IMG/VR virus record: IMGVR_UViG_3300036792_000363
Location: 60,774-124,773 of that record
DNA: 64,000 bases
Strand: one strand, 5' to 3'
Source: a virus
Shown: in pieces, positions 46,460-55,024 of the stretch
Layout: each line of letters starts with the position of its first letter
Numbering within the stretch: the first letter of the stretch is position 1
The notes under the pieces: model-generated
Seen by the model: the letters and a program-made list of their open reading frames with translations, nothing else
What the model was told of the DNA's origin: nothing
The model's database searches: none
Position numbers and translations under genes: made by a program

Positions 46460-46621
46460 TCAGCGGTCCGAGACGAACCGGATGGTCTGCGTGCCGGGGT
46501 CGAACTCGATCCGGTCGACGGTGTACCACCAGGGCTCAACGGCGTCGGGGATCTGCAGCTTGCACGGCCCGTACTCGTTCTGAATGCGCTCGATCTCCTC
46601 CAGCGCCTCCGGAGACTCCAA
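46460..46621 (-). CDS. Small protein, 53 aa, TTG start
   Basis: 53 residues from a TTG with GGAAGGG 6 nt upstream. Acidic helix then a strand-rich end (WWYTVDRIEFDPGTQTI). No family recognised. Confidence 0.6.
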   Translation of the reverse strand: MESPEALEEIERIQNEYGPCKLQIPDAVEPWWYTVDRIEFDPGTQTIRFVSDR

Positions 46622-46658
46622 CGATCTTCCCTTCCGCCGGGTTTTGGCGGAGCGATCG

Positions 46659-47165
46659 TCACGACTCCAGCGAGTGCAGCCAGGGCAGGAAGCTGTCCAG
46701 CGTGGTGAGCAGCTCCTTGCGGATGTCGCGCAGGCCGAAGAACGACGACCGCAGCGAGTCCTCGGCCTCCTCCACCCGGTCGAGCACGACCGCGGCGGCG
46801 CGCGCCTGCCTGCGCAGCGGCGAGGCCTTGATCCGGGCCCCCACCAGCCGGTCCTGCGCGCTCTCGAACTCGCGCGTGACCGCGCGCTCGGCCCGCCGGT
46901 TCAGCTCGGTGTCGTAGACCTCGTTCGCCTTGTCGTCCAGCCGCCGGTAGGCGCGCCGGACCCGGCGCTTGGCCCTGGCGATCTCCTGCACGAGCCCCTC
47001 GGCGGCGTCCAGCCGGGCGCGCAGCTCGCGCACCGCCTGGTGCACGTCGTCGGGCAGCGCGTCGTGCGGCGGGATCTCGAACTCGCGCAGCGTCCTCATG
47101 GCGGCCAGCGTCTGGTCGATCAGGGCGACCGTCTCCGGCTCCAGGCTCTCCAGGTCGTCGATCAC
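46659..47165 (-). CDS. Helical protein, 168 aa
   Basis: 168 residues from a GTG overlapping the upstream stop (GTGA). Long Arg/Glu-rich helices (VQEIARAKRRVRRAYRRLDD). Probably a coiled-coil or DNA-associated accessory; no family recognised. Confidence 0.68.
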   Translation of the reverse strand: MIDDLESLEPETVALIDQTLAAMRTLREFEIPPHDALPDDVHQAVRELRARLDAAEGLVQEIARAKRRVRRAYRRLDDKANEVYDTELNRRAERAVTREFESAQDRLVGARIKASPLRRQARAAAVVLDRVEEAEDSLRSSFFGLRDIRKELLTTLDSFLPWLHSLES

Positions 47166-47527
47166 TGCGCTGCGGCCGCCTGCTGCGCCGCGCGGCGCTC
47201 CTCGGCCTCCGCCAGCGCCGCGGCGAGCGCGGGCACGTACTTGGCCAGCACCCGGTCGCGCCGGCCCCGGTGGAGCTTGATGCCAGCCTTCAGCTCGCCC
47301 TCCTCCACGGAGCCCCTCGGTGTCCAGGACAGGGCCAGGTAGGCCGTGAAAGACTGCAGCTCCTCGTCCATGGCCATAAGCACGTCGGAGGAGATCATGG
47401 CCGCCGACGTCTTCTCCGGGTCGTCGGCCCCCGCCTCGGCGAGCATCCGCAGCAAATCGGACTCCTCCACCATGGCGCTGACCTTGTTCCGGCCGAAGTC
47501 GGTGCTCACACCGCGCTGAACGTTCAT
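47162..47527 (-). CDS. Unrecognised protein, 121 aa
   Basis: 121 residues; ATG after CTGTAGTAGGTGAC. Helical, with a Glu/Ala/Gln-rich tail. Lies immediately after the polymerase gene. No domain recognised. Confidence 0.68.
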   Translation of the reverse strand: MNVQRGVSTDFGRNKVSAMVEESDLLRMLAEAGADDPEKTSAAMISSDVLMAMDEELQSFTAYLALSWTPRGSVEEGELKAGIKLHRGRRDRVLAKYVPALAAALAEAEERRAAQQAAAAQ

Positions 47528-47541
47528 GTCACCTACTACAG
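47528..47541 (-). promoter_or_regulatory. GTAGTA element, 14-nt spacing
   Basis: CTGTAGTAGGTGAC abuts the ATG at 47527; its first TAG is the polymerase stop codon. Confidence 0.4.
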
Positions 47542-50055
47542 GTCGAGGTCCCCGGCGAGGGCCTCCGCGTCCACCGAGTCGAGAGCGTAGTGCACCGACC
47601 CGCCGCCCAGGATGAGCGACACCCGCGCCTCGTGCCCCGGGGTCAGCCCGCAGGGGAAGCCGACCGGCACCACGGCGTCCGGCACGTGCAGCTCCACCGT
47701 GTTGGCGCCGGGCAGCTGGCGCAGGTACGTGGCCAACTGCGCCGCCTGGTCGCGCGACGGCGCGCTTTTCGCCAGCACAATCACTTTCCTCGGCGGACCC
47801 GCCGCAGGCAGGGGGCTCGGGAGATCGGGGACGACCTCGGCCGGGGCAGGCTCGGGAGGCGGCGCAGGGCGCTTTTTCTTCTGCTTCACCCGGACGCTGC
47901 CGTCGTCGAGGACCTCGATCTCCTTCTTGCCGCCCCACGACTCGCCGATGTGCCAGTCCGCCACCAGGGTGGGCCACGCGACGCCGGGCCCGTTGATGGG
48001 CACGATGACCGCCGGGTGCAGCACGGCGATGACGTCGGCGGGGGCGACGTCGCGCCGCACCTCGAACTCCAGCGCGTCGTGCACGTTCATAATCAGGCGA
48101 ACCCGGTCCGACAGCCCGGCCTTCTCCAGCGCCTTCACCGCGCGGACCATGACCGCCTTCACGTAGTCGCCGGTGGCCGGGCCCTGGATAACGCAGTTGC
48201 CGGCGGTGCGCTCCTCGGCCGACCGGACCCGCTTGTTCTCGTTCCAGATGTCGTGCAGCGTCACCCGCCGCCCGAACTTGGTGATGACGAAGCCCAGGCG
48301 GCGGGCCTCGGCCACCACGCGCCGGGAGTAGGGCTTCAGCCTCGGGTACGCGCGGTGGTAGTCGGCGAACAGCTGCTCGCACTCCTCCAGCGGCTTGCCC
48401 GTCTGCTCGGCCATGCCGTGCGGGCTCAGGCCGTAGCCGATGGCGAAGTTCATCCGCTTGCCCTTGTCCTGGCGCTGCTCGTCGGTGACGTCCTCCAGCG
48501 GGATGCCGAGCATGCGCGAGGCGGTGAGGCGGTGCACGTCCTCGCCGCGCTCGAACGCCTCCAGCAGCTCCGTCTCCCCCGCCTCGGCCGCCAGCACCCG
48601 CAGCTCGATCTGGCTGTAGTCGAACCCGAGGATGTACCAGGGGATCGCGCTCGGCTCGTCCGGCGGGGTCCAGCCGGCCTCGATGAGCACCAGCTCCCAC
48701 CACTGCCGCTGCCCCGGCAGGGCCGGGATGATGGCGTCGCGGAAGTTGAAGTCGAACGTGTCCCCGTCAGCCAGCACCACGTGGTACTTGCCGGGCGGCT
48801 GCTGGGCGTTGGGGCTCTCGCAGGAGAACCGGCCGGCGATGGTGCCGTGCTGCACCAGCAGCGGATGCGCCCGGCCGTCGGCCGCCCACAGGTACTTCTC
48901 CTCGTAGATGTCCAGGAAGTTGTCGATCAGGGTGTTCAGCCGCCGCCACTGGTGGTACCGGGCGACCGCCGGGTACTCGGCGATGAGCCGCGGCAGCGCC
49001 TTCTTCGCGTCGGTCGACGCCTTGGGCACCCCCGACTTGCCGCCGTCGGTCCAGTGGTAGACCGGCATCTTGCACTTGACGTAGAACAGGTCGGCCAGCT
49101 GCTGCGACGACCCGAAGTTGAAGTCCGGCGGCAGCCGCTCCCCGCACAGCTCCTCGAATCCCTCGATCACCTCCGGCAGCAGCCGGTTGGCGAACTCGCG
49201 CGCGTCCTCGGCGGCGCGGCGGATCATGTCCCAGTCGTACTGCAGCCCGGTGTCGGCCATCTGGCAGACGACCGGCAGCACCGCCATCTCCACCTTGTAC
49301 GGGAACCCGTTCCGCACTTTCGGCCAGCGCCGCAGGTGGTGCCCGAGCGCGTACACCACGTCCTCGCAGGCGTAGGAGATGACCTCCGGCGCGCTCGGGT
49401 CGAACACGTTGAACCGGACCGAGTTGCCCTCCTGCGAGGTGGGGGCCCGCCCCAGGTGCCAGGCCAGCAGGCTGCCCGGGCCGTCTTTCAGCTCCCGCAT
49501 CTGGTGCCCGAACCCGCCCTTGCCCGGCGGCAGGGCGGTCATGTTCTTGAGGCCGTGCGAGGGGTTGACGCCCTCGGCGAACGACTCCAGCAGAGTGCAG
49601 GACCGGATGGGGTAGTACCCGCGGGCGGCGATCACCTGGCGCCCGTACAGCGGGTGGTCCCACAGGTTCCGCAGGAACCACCGGGCGAGCCAGCGCAGCT
49701 CGGCGACCGCCCCGTGCGCTATGGCGAGCGGCAGCCCCTCGTCGTCGAGAGCGTGCAGCATCGGCCAGAGGATGGCGGCGGCGGCCTTGTTGTCGACGTT
49801 CTCGCCCGAGTCGAACCCGAGGGGGATCAGCCGCGCCCAGGACATGTCGTTGGTGAACTGGAAGGAGACGATGAGGTTCTCCTCCGCGTGCAGCGACACG
49901 CCCTCCCGGCTGTCGCCGTGGTACCCGGTCTCGACGTCGATGGCGATCGGCAGCTTCGCGGCGGCCAGCGCCTCGCAGCGCTCGCGGATCTCCGCCAGGT
50001 CGGTCAGCGCCGCGGTGCTGGGCGAGGCGGGGGCCTCCAGGACCGCCGCCGTCAC
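47536..50055 (-). CDS. polA: PolA-type DNA polymerase with C-terminal extension
   Basis: 839 residues from a GTG overlapping the upstream stop (GTGA). 3'-5' exonuclease begins at AIDVETGYHGD (about 38-48). Polymerase motifs: A, DYSQIELRVLA (about 474); B, KGKRMNFAIGYG (about 530-541, with Phe at the nucleotide-selectivity position); C, VHDALEFEV (about 656). No 5' nuclease domain. After about residue 710 a Lys-rich, Pro-rich linker leads to an extra domain of about 100 residues ending ALAGDLDL. It is the replicative polymerase, probably working with the phage clamp. Confidence 0.93.
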   Translation of the reverse strand: MTAAVLEAPASPSTAALTDLAEIRERCEALAAAKLPIAIDVETGYHGDSREGVSLHAEENLIVSFQFTNDMSWARLIPLGFDSGENVDNKAAAAILWPMLHALDDEGLPLAIAHGAVAELRWLARWFLRNLWDHPLYGRQVIAARGYYPIRSCTLLESFAEGVNPSHGLKNMTALPPGKGGFGHQMRELKDGPGSLLAWHLGRAPTSQEGNSVRFNVFDPSAPEVISYACEDVVYALGHHLRRWPKVRNGFPYKVEMAVLPVVCQMADTGLQYDWDMIRRAAEDAREFANRLLPEVIEGFEELCGERLPPDFNFGSSQQLADLFYVKCKMPVYHWTDGGKSGVPKASTDAKKALPRLIAEYPAVARYHQWRRLNTLIDNFLDIYEEKYLWAADGRAHPLLVQHGTIAGRFSCESPNAQQPPGKYHVVLADGDTFDFNFRDAIIPALPGQRQWWELVLIEAGWTPPDEPSAIPWYILGFDYSQIELRVLAAEAGETELLEAFERGEDVHRLTASRMLGIPLEDVTDEQRQDKGKRMNFAIGYGLSPHGMAEQTGKPLEECEQLFADYHRAYPRLKPYSRRVVAEARRLGFVITKFGRRVTLHDIWNENKRVRSAEERTAGNCVIQGPATGDYVKAVMVRAVKALEKAGLSDRVRLIMNVHDALEFEVRRDVAPADVIAVLHPAVIVPINGPGVAWPTLVADWHIGESWGGKKEIEVLDDGSVRVKQKKKRPAPPPEPAPAEVVPDLPSPLPAAGPPRKVIVLAKSAPSRDQAAQLATYLRQLPGANTVELHVPDAVVPVGFPCGLTPGHEARVSLILGGGSVHYALDSVDAEALAGDLDL

Positions 50056-50219
50056 CGCGCCGCCTTGTCCTCGGCGTCCAGCCGGGCGCGCACCTCGCCC
50101 CACTGGGCGTCGCTCACGACCTCCAGGACCGCCCCGAGCACCCGCTCCAGGGAGGCCTTCTCGGCCGTCACCTCGTCCAGCCTGGCCTGCAGCTCCACCA
50201 GGTCCTCCTCAGCGCTCAT
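50052..50219 (-). CDS. Small coiled-coil protein, 55 aa
   Basis: 55 residues, helical throughout (DLVELQARLDEVTAEKASLE). ATG preceded by GGCATTACCCGGTT. Overlaps the polymerase start; translation coupled. Function unknown. Confidence 0.62.
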   Translation of the reverse strand: MSAEEDLVELQARLDEVTAEKASLERVLGAVLEVVSDAQWGEVRARLDAEDKAAR

Positions 50220-50239
50220 AACCGGGTAATGCCCCGCCG

Positions 50240-50253
50240 TGTCGTTACTACGG
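50240..50253 (-). promoter_or_regulatory. GTAGTA element before polymerase gene pair
   Basis: CCGTAGTAACGACA 34 nt before the ATG at 50219. Confidence 0.35.
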
Positions 50254-50256
50254 CCC

Positions 50257-51174
50257 TCACCACAGCGCCACGATGCTCTCGGCCAGCCCGACGGCCGCGC
50301 CGGAGCGCCAGGCGGAGTCGACCCGCGCCAGGACGGAGCGCAGCCGCTGCACCCGGGCCGGGTCGTAGGCGGCGGCATGCAGGGCGACCTTGCGCGGCAC
50401 GTACCGGTCGCGGCCGGGGTCGTCGCCGGACCGCTGGGCCTCGCGGACCTCGGCCATGGCGGTCAGCCGGTAGTCCAGCAGCCCGACCAGGGCCCCGACC
50501 TCGCCGCGCGGCACCTGCGCGGCCAGCGCCATCGCCCGCGCCCTGTCCCCGGCGGCGAGGGTGTCCGCCAGGTCCCCGATCGCGGCCTGCGGGCAGACCA
50601 GGGCCGCCCGCTCGGGCGTCGGCTCCAGCCCCGCGGCGGTGCCCTGGCGGCAGGCCTGCCAGGCGGCCTCCAGCGACCCGCAGCGGGCCAGCAGGTCGTA
50701 GGCGAGGACCGGCGTCATGCCGGGCCACCAGGAGGCCACCAGGGCCGCCCTGGCGTCGGCGGACGACGGGGCGCAGCAGCGCACCAGCTGCGCGTCCCGG
50801 GCGGACTGCAGCGCGGCCAGGTGCGGCGCCAGGCCGTCCTTGGTCTTGGCGAAGTCGCCCTCGGACGACACGAACACCGCCACCGAGGCGTCCAGGCCTT
50901 TCGCCTGCGCCAGGTCGACGAGGGCGTCCGGGTGCTTCAGCCTCTCCGCGCCGTAGATGACCGCCCGGCGCCCGCCCGGCGGCGGGTAGGTCAGCAGCGT
51001 GTCCCACATGGCGGTCTCCGGGCCCTCCCCGGCGAACCACGTGGCCAGCTGGGACGGCTGCGCCCCCTCGCGGTGCGCGGCCACCACCTCGCGGGCGAGG
51101 CAGGCCTCCCCGCCGCACACCCAGGTGAGCCTGCGGACGGTCGGGTTCTTGCGCCAGGTGCTGTAGGTCGCCAT
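50257..51174 (-). CDS. holA: Clamp-loader delta-like subunit (HolA-like)
   Basis: 305 residues. Delta pattern: LTWVCGGEACLAREVVAAHR at the start (the nucleotide-free P-loop region), RRAVIYGAERLKHPDALVD, a sensor-like VAVFVSSEGDF, and a helical collar domain (ALVGLLDYRLTAMAEVREAQ). No Walker A, as usual for delta. Opens the clamp together with DnaX- and HolB-like proteins. Start set by GCGCAATAGAGGGC 14 nt upstream. Confidence 0.8.
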   Translation of the reverse strand: MATYSTWRKNPTVRRLTWVCGGEACLAREVVAAHREGAQPSQLATWFAGEGPETAMWDTLLTYPPPGGRRAVIYGAERLKHPDALVDLAQAKGLDASVAVFVSSEGDFAKTKDGLAPHLAALQSARDAQLVRCCAPSSADARAALVASWWPGMTPVLAYDLLARCGSLEAAWQACRQGTAAGLEPTPERAALVCPQAAIGDLADTLAAGDRARAMALAAQVPRGEVGALVGLLDYRLTAMAEVREAQRSGDDPGRDRYVPRKVALHAAAYDPARVQRLRSVLARVDSAWRSGAAVGLAESIVALW

Positions 51175-51188
51175 GCCCTCTATTGCGC
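51175..51188 (-). promoter_or_regulatory. CAATAG variant element, 14-nt spacing
   Basis: GCGCAATAGAGGGC abuts the ATG at 51174; TAG is the stop of the preceding gene. Confidence 0.35.
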
Positions 51189-51668
51189 CTGACGGAGTGT
51201 CCCCGTCTGGCGGGCGAGGGCGGCGATCATCCCCGGCGTGTAGCGCGCGCCCTCGGCCAGCTGCATCCGCCGGGTGGCCGGGCCCGCCTGCTCCAGTTCG
51301 GCGGCGATGTAGCGCTCGAACTCCAGCCTGGTCAGCGCCGCCCACCGCGGCCCGTTCGGCCCGGCGAAGCTGCTGATGGACTCGATCAGGTGGTTGACCC
51401 GGGCGTGCACCAGGAAGAACGGGTCGGGCGCGGCTCCCTGCGCGGCCAGTTCGGCGAACTTTCCCTGGTTCGCCTGGACCAGCTGCTCGAACTCGGCCTG
51501 GATCACCTCAAGGGAGGGGGTGACCTTCGGCGGGGCGATGCGGCCCTCCTGGGACGGGCCCGTGATCCCCTGCGGGTGCTGCTGGATGTCGGGCGCCGCC
51601 GGGCCGGGCGTCTCGGTGCGGATGACGCGGCGGGTCCTGCGCGGGATGCCGTCGGGCTGCTGGCTCAA
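51180..51668 (-). CDS. Unrecognised protein, 162 aa
   Basis: 162 residues; the TTG at 51668 is preferred because GAGGAG lies 6 nt upstream; an earlier TTG at 51722 exists. Helical C-terminal two thirds (HARVNHLIESISSF, RWAALTRLEFERYIAAEL), disordered N-terminus. Family not recognised. Sits between two clamp-loader genes. Confidence 0.65.
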   Translation of the reverse strand: MSQQPDGIPRRTRRVIRTETPGPAAPDIQQHPQGITGPSQEGRIAPPKVTPSLEVIQAEFEQLVQANQGKFAELAAQGAAPDPFFLVHARVNHLIESISSFAGPNGPRWAALTRLEFERYIAAELEQAGPATRRMQLAEGARYTPGMIAALARQTGTLRQAQ

Positions 51669-51694
51669 GGTGACTCCTCGGGGAGAGATTCGAC

Positions 51695-51708
51695 CCCTCC
51701 CCAATCGC
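51695..51708 (-). promoter_or_regulatory. GCGATTG element with 26-nt leader
   Basis: GCGATTGGGGAGGG lies 40 nt before the TTG at 51668. Confidence 0.3.
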
Positions 51709-51722
51709 CAGATCCGGCGCAA

Positions 51723-52400
51723 TCACCCCCCGCAGAAGACCCGGGCGAGCGCGACCTGGGGGGCGAGCCGGGCCCCGGGCATCCGCGCCAGGTCCGCCAG
51801 CAGCTGCAGGGCCTCGCTCGGGGTCACCCCGGGCGCGAAGTCGGGCCCGAACGCCCGCCAGCGCTGCGAGGCGGCCTCCGCCGCCCAGGCGGCCAGCACG
51901 CGCGGCTGCGGGGCGTCCTTCGGGGTCTCCTTGAACCACCCGCGCACCGTGGCGGCCAGCCGCAGGTGCTGCCCCCGGCGGGCGGCGTCGACCGCGGCGG
52001 CCACCGACATGCGGATCCGGGGGTCGGCCATGGCCGGGTCGTCGGCGGTGCCCGACAGCGGCAGCAGGCGGCACCGGGACGCGATCGTGGGCAGCACCCG
52101 GCCGGCCGACGCGAGCACGAACCGGGTGGTGGCGGGCGGCTCCTCCAGCACCTTCAGCAGCGAGTTCTGGGCGGCCGCCGAAGCGCCGTCCAGGCAGATC
52201 AGGTAAACGCGCTGCTCCCCTGTCGGCCGCAGCCACGCGGTGCGGTGCACCTCGCGCGCCGCCGCGGCGTCCAGCTTCCCGGTCACGTGCCATGCCGGGC
52301 GGTCCAGGGCGCCGGCAAGCTCCCACGCCCCCGCCCCGCGCACCAGCGTGGCCGGGGGCAGGTCGCCCTCCAGGGCCGCGCGCACCTGCTCAGGCGTCAC
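51723..52400 (-). CDS. holB: Clamp-loader delta-prime-like subunit (HolB-like)
   Basis: 225 residues from a GTG. LDGASAAAQNSLLKVLEEPPATTRFVLAS (about 70-98) is the conserved SRC-adjacent segment of delta-prime, ending LPTIASRCRLLPL. There is no Walker A, so it is a catalytically silent wedge subunit, shorter than the usual 300 residues. Overlaps the upstream small gene by 11 nt. Confidence 0.85.
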   Translation of the reverse strand: MTPEQVRAALEGDLPPATLVRGAGAWELAGALDRPAWHVTGKLDAAAAREVHRTAWLRPTGEQRVYLICLDGASAAAQNSLLKVLEEPPATTRFVLASAGRVLPTIASRCRLLPLSGTADDPAMADPRIRMSVAAAVDAARRGQHLRLAATVRGWFKETPKDAPQPRVLAAWAAEAASQRWRAFGPDFAPGVTPSEALQLLADLARMPGARLAPQVALARVFCGG

Positions 52401-52593
52401 CGGTCTTCTCCTCGTCTGTCACAGCCCAGAACTTCCAGTAGCCGCCCCGGGTGCGGCCGGCGTGGATGAGCGCGTCCGGGTGCCCGTTGTCCCAGTGACC
52501 CGGGCGCTGCTCGCACCGGGCGGTCGAGCGCTTCGACGGCCACGTGCCACACGTCGGCGGCGGCTCAGGCGCTGACTCGATCGTGATCTTCAA
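52390..52593 (-). CDS. Small unrecognised protein, 67 aa
   Basis: 67 residues from a TTG with GGAGGTGG 6-7 nt upstream. Trp/His-rich (GHWDNGHPDALIHAGRTRGGYWKFW). Overlaps both neighbours. No family recognised. Confidence 0.62.
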   Translation of the reverse strand: MKITIESAPEPPPTCGTWPSKRSTARCEQRPGHWDNGHPDALIHAGRTRGGYWKFWAVTDEEKTGDA

Positions 52594-53659
52594 CGGCGGC
52601 CACCTCCGCCACGTCCTCCTCGGCGAGCACCGACTGGATGACGGTGAGCAGGAACGAGGTCTTGGACTCGCTGGCGCCGGGCATCCGCGACAGGATGGCC
52701 TGCAGCGCGCCCCACATGCGGGCGTCGAAGATCCGGACCGGGGCCTCGGGCTCGCGGTCGACCAGCAGCTCCAGGCCGTAGATGAGCGCCGCCTTCACCC
52801 CGCCGAAGTGGCCGCCCGGGTAGTGGCCGCCTTTCGGCACCCGGCACTCGGGGTGCTGCGCCTGCACCTTGCGGGCGAACGCGATATACCAGGTCTTGCC
52901 GGCGCCGGCGAGCGGGTGCCCGGCGTCGATGAAGGCCGGCAGCACCCGGTTGCCGGGCGCGGCCTTCAGCGCGGTCACGGCGGCGCGCACCTGCTCGGCC
53001 GACAGCACCATGCCGCCAAGGTCGAACCGGCGCGGGTCGGTGATCTCCCTCAGCGCCGCGCGCAGCTCCGCGTACAGGGCGGTCGCGTCGTCCCGGCCGA
53101 GCCCCAGCTGGCCGCGCACTCCCGCCGCGGTGACGGTCTCGCCCGCCGCGTACCGGGCGGTCACCGCGTCGAACATGGCCGCCAGCGGCGGGCTGCCGGG
53201 CTCCGCCTCGCGCGCCGCCAGCTGCCCGCGCAGGCGGTCCAGCACCTCGCTGTCGCCCAGCGACGGGTAGTCCTCCCACTGGCCGGGAAGCCGGTCCACC
53301 CAGCGGCCGCCGGACTCCTCGTCCCCGGACGCGTCGGCGTCGTACGACACCTCGCGGCGCTTGCGGGCCAGCCGGTCGCGCAGCCCCTTGCCGTAGGCGG
53401 CGACCTTGCTCAGCATGTACGCCCTGAACGTCACCGTCTTGCCGGTGAACTCGCTCAGGTGGCCCGCGTCGTACTTGGCGATGATGTCGTTCTGGATGAA
53501 CTGGCCGAGAATGTACTGCACGCCGTCGTCGGCGTCGGCCTCCAGGGCGTCAGGGCCGAGGGCCCGCCAGACCACCCGCTTTATGACCGGCCCGTACTCC
53601 CGGAACAATTCGTCGTAGTCGGCCGGGGCCGCGCAGACAGCTGTATTCGGAGACGCCAC
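52565..53659 (-). CDS. Possible ECF-type sigma factor with long C-terminal region
   Basis: 364 residues from a GTG with GGGGAG upstream. Residues 15-100 look like sigma region 2: YDELFREYGPVIKRVVWRAL, a conserved acidic segment, then FRAYMLSKVAAYGKGLRDRLARKRREVSYDA. The region around 190-210 may be a region-4-like HTH (TAAGVRGQLGLGRDDATALYAELRAAL). The remaining 150 residues are not sigma-like. It has the best-placed sigma-70 promoter with the shared palindrome, consistent with an early regulator. Alternative: a DNA-binding protein of other type. Confidence 0.5.
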   Translation of the reverse strand: MASPNTAVCAAPADYDELFREYGPVIKRVVWRALGPDALEADADDGVQYILGQFIQNDIIAKYDAGHLSEFTGKTVTFRAYMLSKVAAYGKGLRDRLARKRREVSYDADASGDEESGGRWVDRLPGQWEDYPSLGDSEVLDRLRGQLAAREAEPGSPPLAAMFDAVTARYAAGETVTAAGVRGQLGLGRDDATALYAELRAALREITDPRRFDLGGMVLSAEQVRAAVTALKAAPGNRVLPAFIDAGHPLAGAGKTWYIAFARKVQAQHPECRVPKGGHYPGGHFGGVKAALIYGLELLVDREPEAPVRIFDARMWGALQAILSRMPGASESKTSFLLTVIQSVLAEEDVAEVAAVEDHDRVSA

Positions 53660-53698
53660 GTAGAACTCCCCACGAAATTACCTCACCAGGTAGGCCGA

Positions 53699-53729
53699 AG
53701 CCTAGCCCTGTGCTTGACCGTAGTCAAGC
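53699..53729 (-). promoter_or_regulatory. Sigma-70 promoter with palindromic operator
   Basis: TTGACT (53722-53727), 17-bp spacer, TAGGCT (53699-53704). The minus-35 lies in the perfect palindrome GCTTGAC-CGTA-GTCAAGC (53712-53729). Confidence 0.75.
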
Positions 53730-53738
53730 TGAACACCA

Positions 53739-54041
53739 CTACCAGACAGCGTTGTACTCCAGCCGCGCCTTCTTCAGGGCGTGCACGCCGACGGCGATCC
53801 GGGGGCCGGGCAGGTCAACCGCGCCGTCCGGGTCGGTCTCGGCCAGGATCACGCCGCGGCGGCCCAGGTTGGTCGACAGCGGGGAGCGGTAGGCGCCGGG
53901 GGCGTCCATCGAGAACCAGCCGCGGTCGAAGCTCACCACCACCCCGGGCTGCGCCGGGTCGGCCGCCTTGCCGGTCAGCTCCTCGGCAACCCGCCACTTG
54001 CGGCCTTTGAACAGGTCGTCCCACATGCCGGTGGTGCTCAC
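53739..54041 (-). CDS. Unrecognised protein, 100 aa
   Basis: 100 residues from a GTG overlapping the upstream stop, with GGAGGG upstream. Beta-rich (VVVSFDRGWFSMDAPG, RRGVILAETDPDGAVDLPG). No domain recognised. Last gene before the palindromic promoter of the sigma-like gene. Confidence 0.68.
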   Translation of the reverse strand: MSTTGMWDDLFKGRKWRVAEELTGKAADPAQPGVVVSFDRGWFSMDAPGAYRSPLSTNLGRRGVILAETDPDGAVDLPGPRIAVGVHALKKARLEYNAVW

Positions 54042-54223
54042 AGGTGATCCCTCCGCCAGTGCCGGCGGTACGCCCGCAGCGTCCGGAAGCGCGTGCCGGA
54101 ATAGCGGCGCCGGACCATCCCGCACGACCAGAACGTCACCCTGCCGGCGGACTTGACCTCCCGCTCCTCCCAGGGGCAGTACAGGAACGTGCCGCCGCGC
54201 TTGGGCTCCGGGGGGTCGGTCAT
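54038..54223 (-). CDS. Small basic Cys protein, 61 aa
   Basis: 61 residues; ATG with GGAG 7 nt upstream. Two cysteines, Arg/Tyr/Trp-rich C-terminus (RRRYSGTRFRTLRAYRRHW), probably nucleic-acid binding. Family unknown. Confidence 0.65.
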   Translation of the reverse strand: MTDPPEPKRGGTFLYCPWEEREVKSAGRVTFWSCGMVRRRYSGTRFRTLRAYRRHWRRDHL

Positions 54224-54226
54224 TGC

Positions 54227-54493
54227 TCACTCCAGCGGGTCGGGCACCTCGAACCGGGAGACGGACCGCGCCCGGCGGACCTGGGTATCGGCAACCCGGT
54301 CGGCTAGATCATCGGCATGCTCGGCCCGGGCCTCCTCGCGCCGCCAGCGGGCGTACTCCTGCGCCGCCGGGAGCGCGCGGTCCCGGTCGGCCCGGTACAG
54401 CGCGCCGAACTCCGCGCAGAACAGCACGTGCCGCTCGACCGCCTTGCGCTCCCCGGTCTCCCGGCACCCGGCGCAGCGGCCCCGCTCGCTCAC
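54227..54493 (-). CDS. Small Cys-containing helical protein, 88 aa
   Basis: 88 residues from a GTG overlapping the upstream stop (GTGA). CAGCRETGERKAVERHVLFC forms a treble-clef-like zinc pattern at the N-terminus; the rest is a charged helix. Unknown function. Confidence 0.66.
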   Translation of the reverse strand: MSERGRCAGCRETGERKAVERHVLFCAEFGALYRADRDRALPAAQEYARWRREEARAEHADDLADRVADTQVRRARSVSRFEVPDPLE

Positions 54494-54738
54494 CCGAACT
54501 CCAGGCAGAGGACGCCGGCGACGGTCAGCGGCCGGTCGGCCTCCAGCGCGGCGTCTATGTTCTTGCACAGCGTGTCGGCCCGGCGGGCGTAGCGGAACCC
54601 GGGGCAGGTGCACGACCACGACCCGTCGGCGTGCAGCGTCACCACGTGGATGGTGCCGGGGTCACGCGCCGACGGGAAGTGCCACTCGATGTCGGCCCCG
54701 GGCGCCGTCCGGTCGGGGACGCCGATGCTCACGTGCAC
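54490..54738 (-). CDS. SWIM-like zinc-finger protein, 82 aa
   Basis: 82 residues from a GTG that shares one base with the preceding TAG. WSCTCPGFRYARRADTLCKNID resembles a SWIM finger (CxC...C), though the final His is replaced by Asn. SWIM domains bind DNA or proteins. Small standalone version. Confidence 0.65.
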   Translation of the reverse strand: MHVSIGVPDRTAPGADIEWHFPSARDPGTIHVVTLHADGSWSCTCPGFRYARRADTLCKNIDAALEADRPLTVAGVLCLEFG

Positions 54739-55016
54739 TACCCCGCGACCGTGAGCGGGCCGTCGGCCCCGGGCGCGGGCCCCGGCGAGTACGTGACCTG
54801 GCCGGTCCCGGTGTCGGCCGTGTAGTGGCCGGGCTCCCCCGCGATGGTGACGTTGACGACGGGGGCCTGCCCGGCCGCGGCAAGCTCCCGTCTGTGCACG
54901 CTCTCCTGGTACTCGCGCACGGTGGCCTGGTCCTCCCAGTCCTTCTTCAGCCTGTCGAAGAACGGCGTGTCAGTGTCGCTGACCATCGCGGCGGGGGTGT
55001 CAAGCTCGTCGGCCAT
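54738..55016 (-). CDS. Unrecognised protein, 92 aa
   Basis: 92 residues; ATG after CGTCGTAGCATCAGCT. Charged helix followed by a beta-rich, Gly/Pro-rich tail (VVNVTIAGEPGHYTADTG). No domain recognised. Confidence 0.66.
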   Translation of the reverse strand: MADELDTPAAMVSDTDTPFFDRLKKDWEDQATVREYQESVHRRELAAAGQAPVVNVTIAGEPGHYTADTGTGQVTYSPGPAPGADGPLTVAG

Positions 55017-55024
55017 AGCTGATG

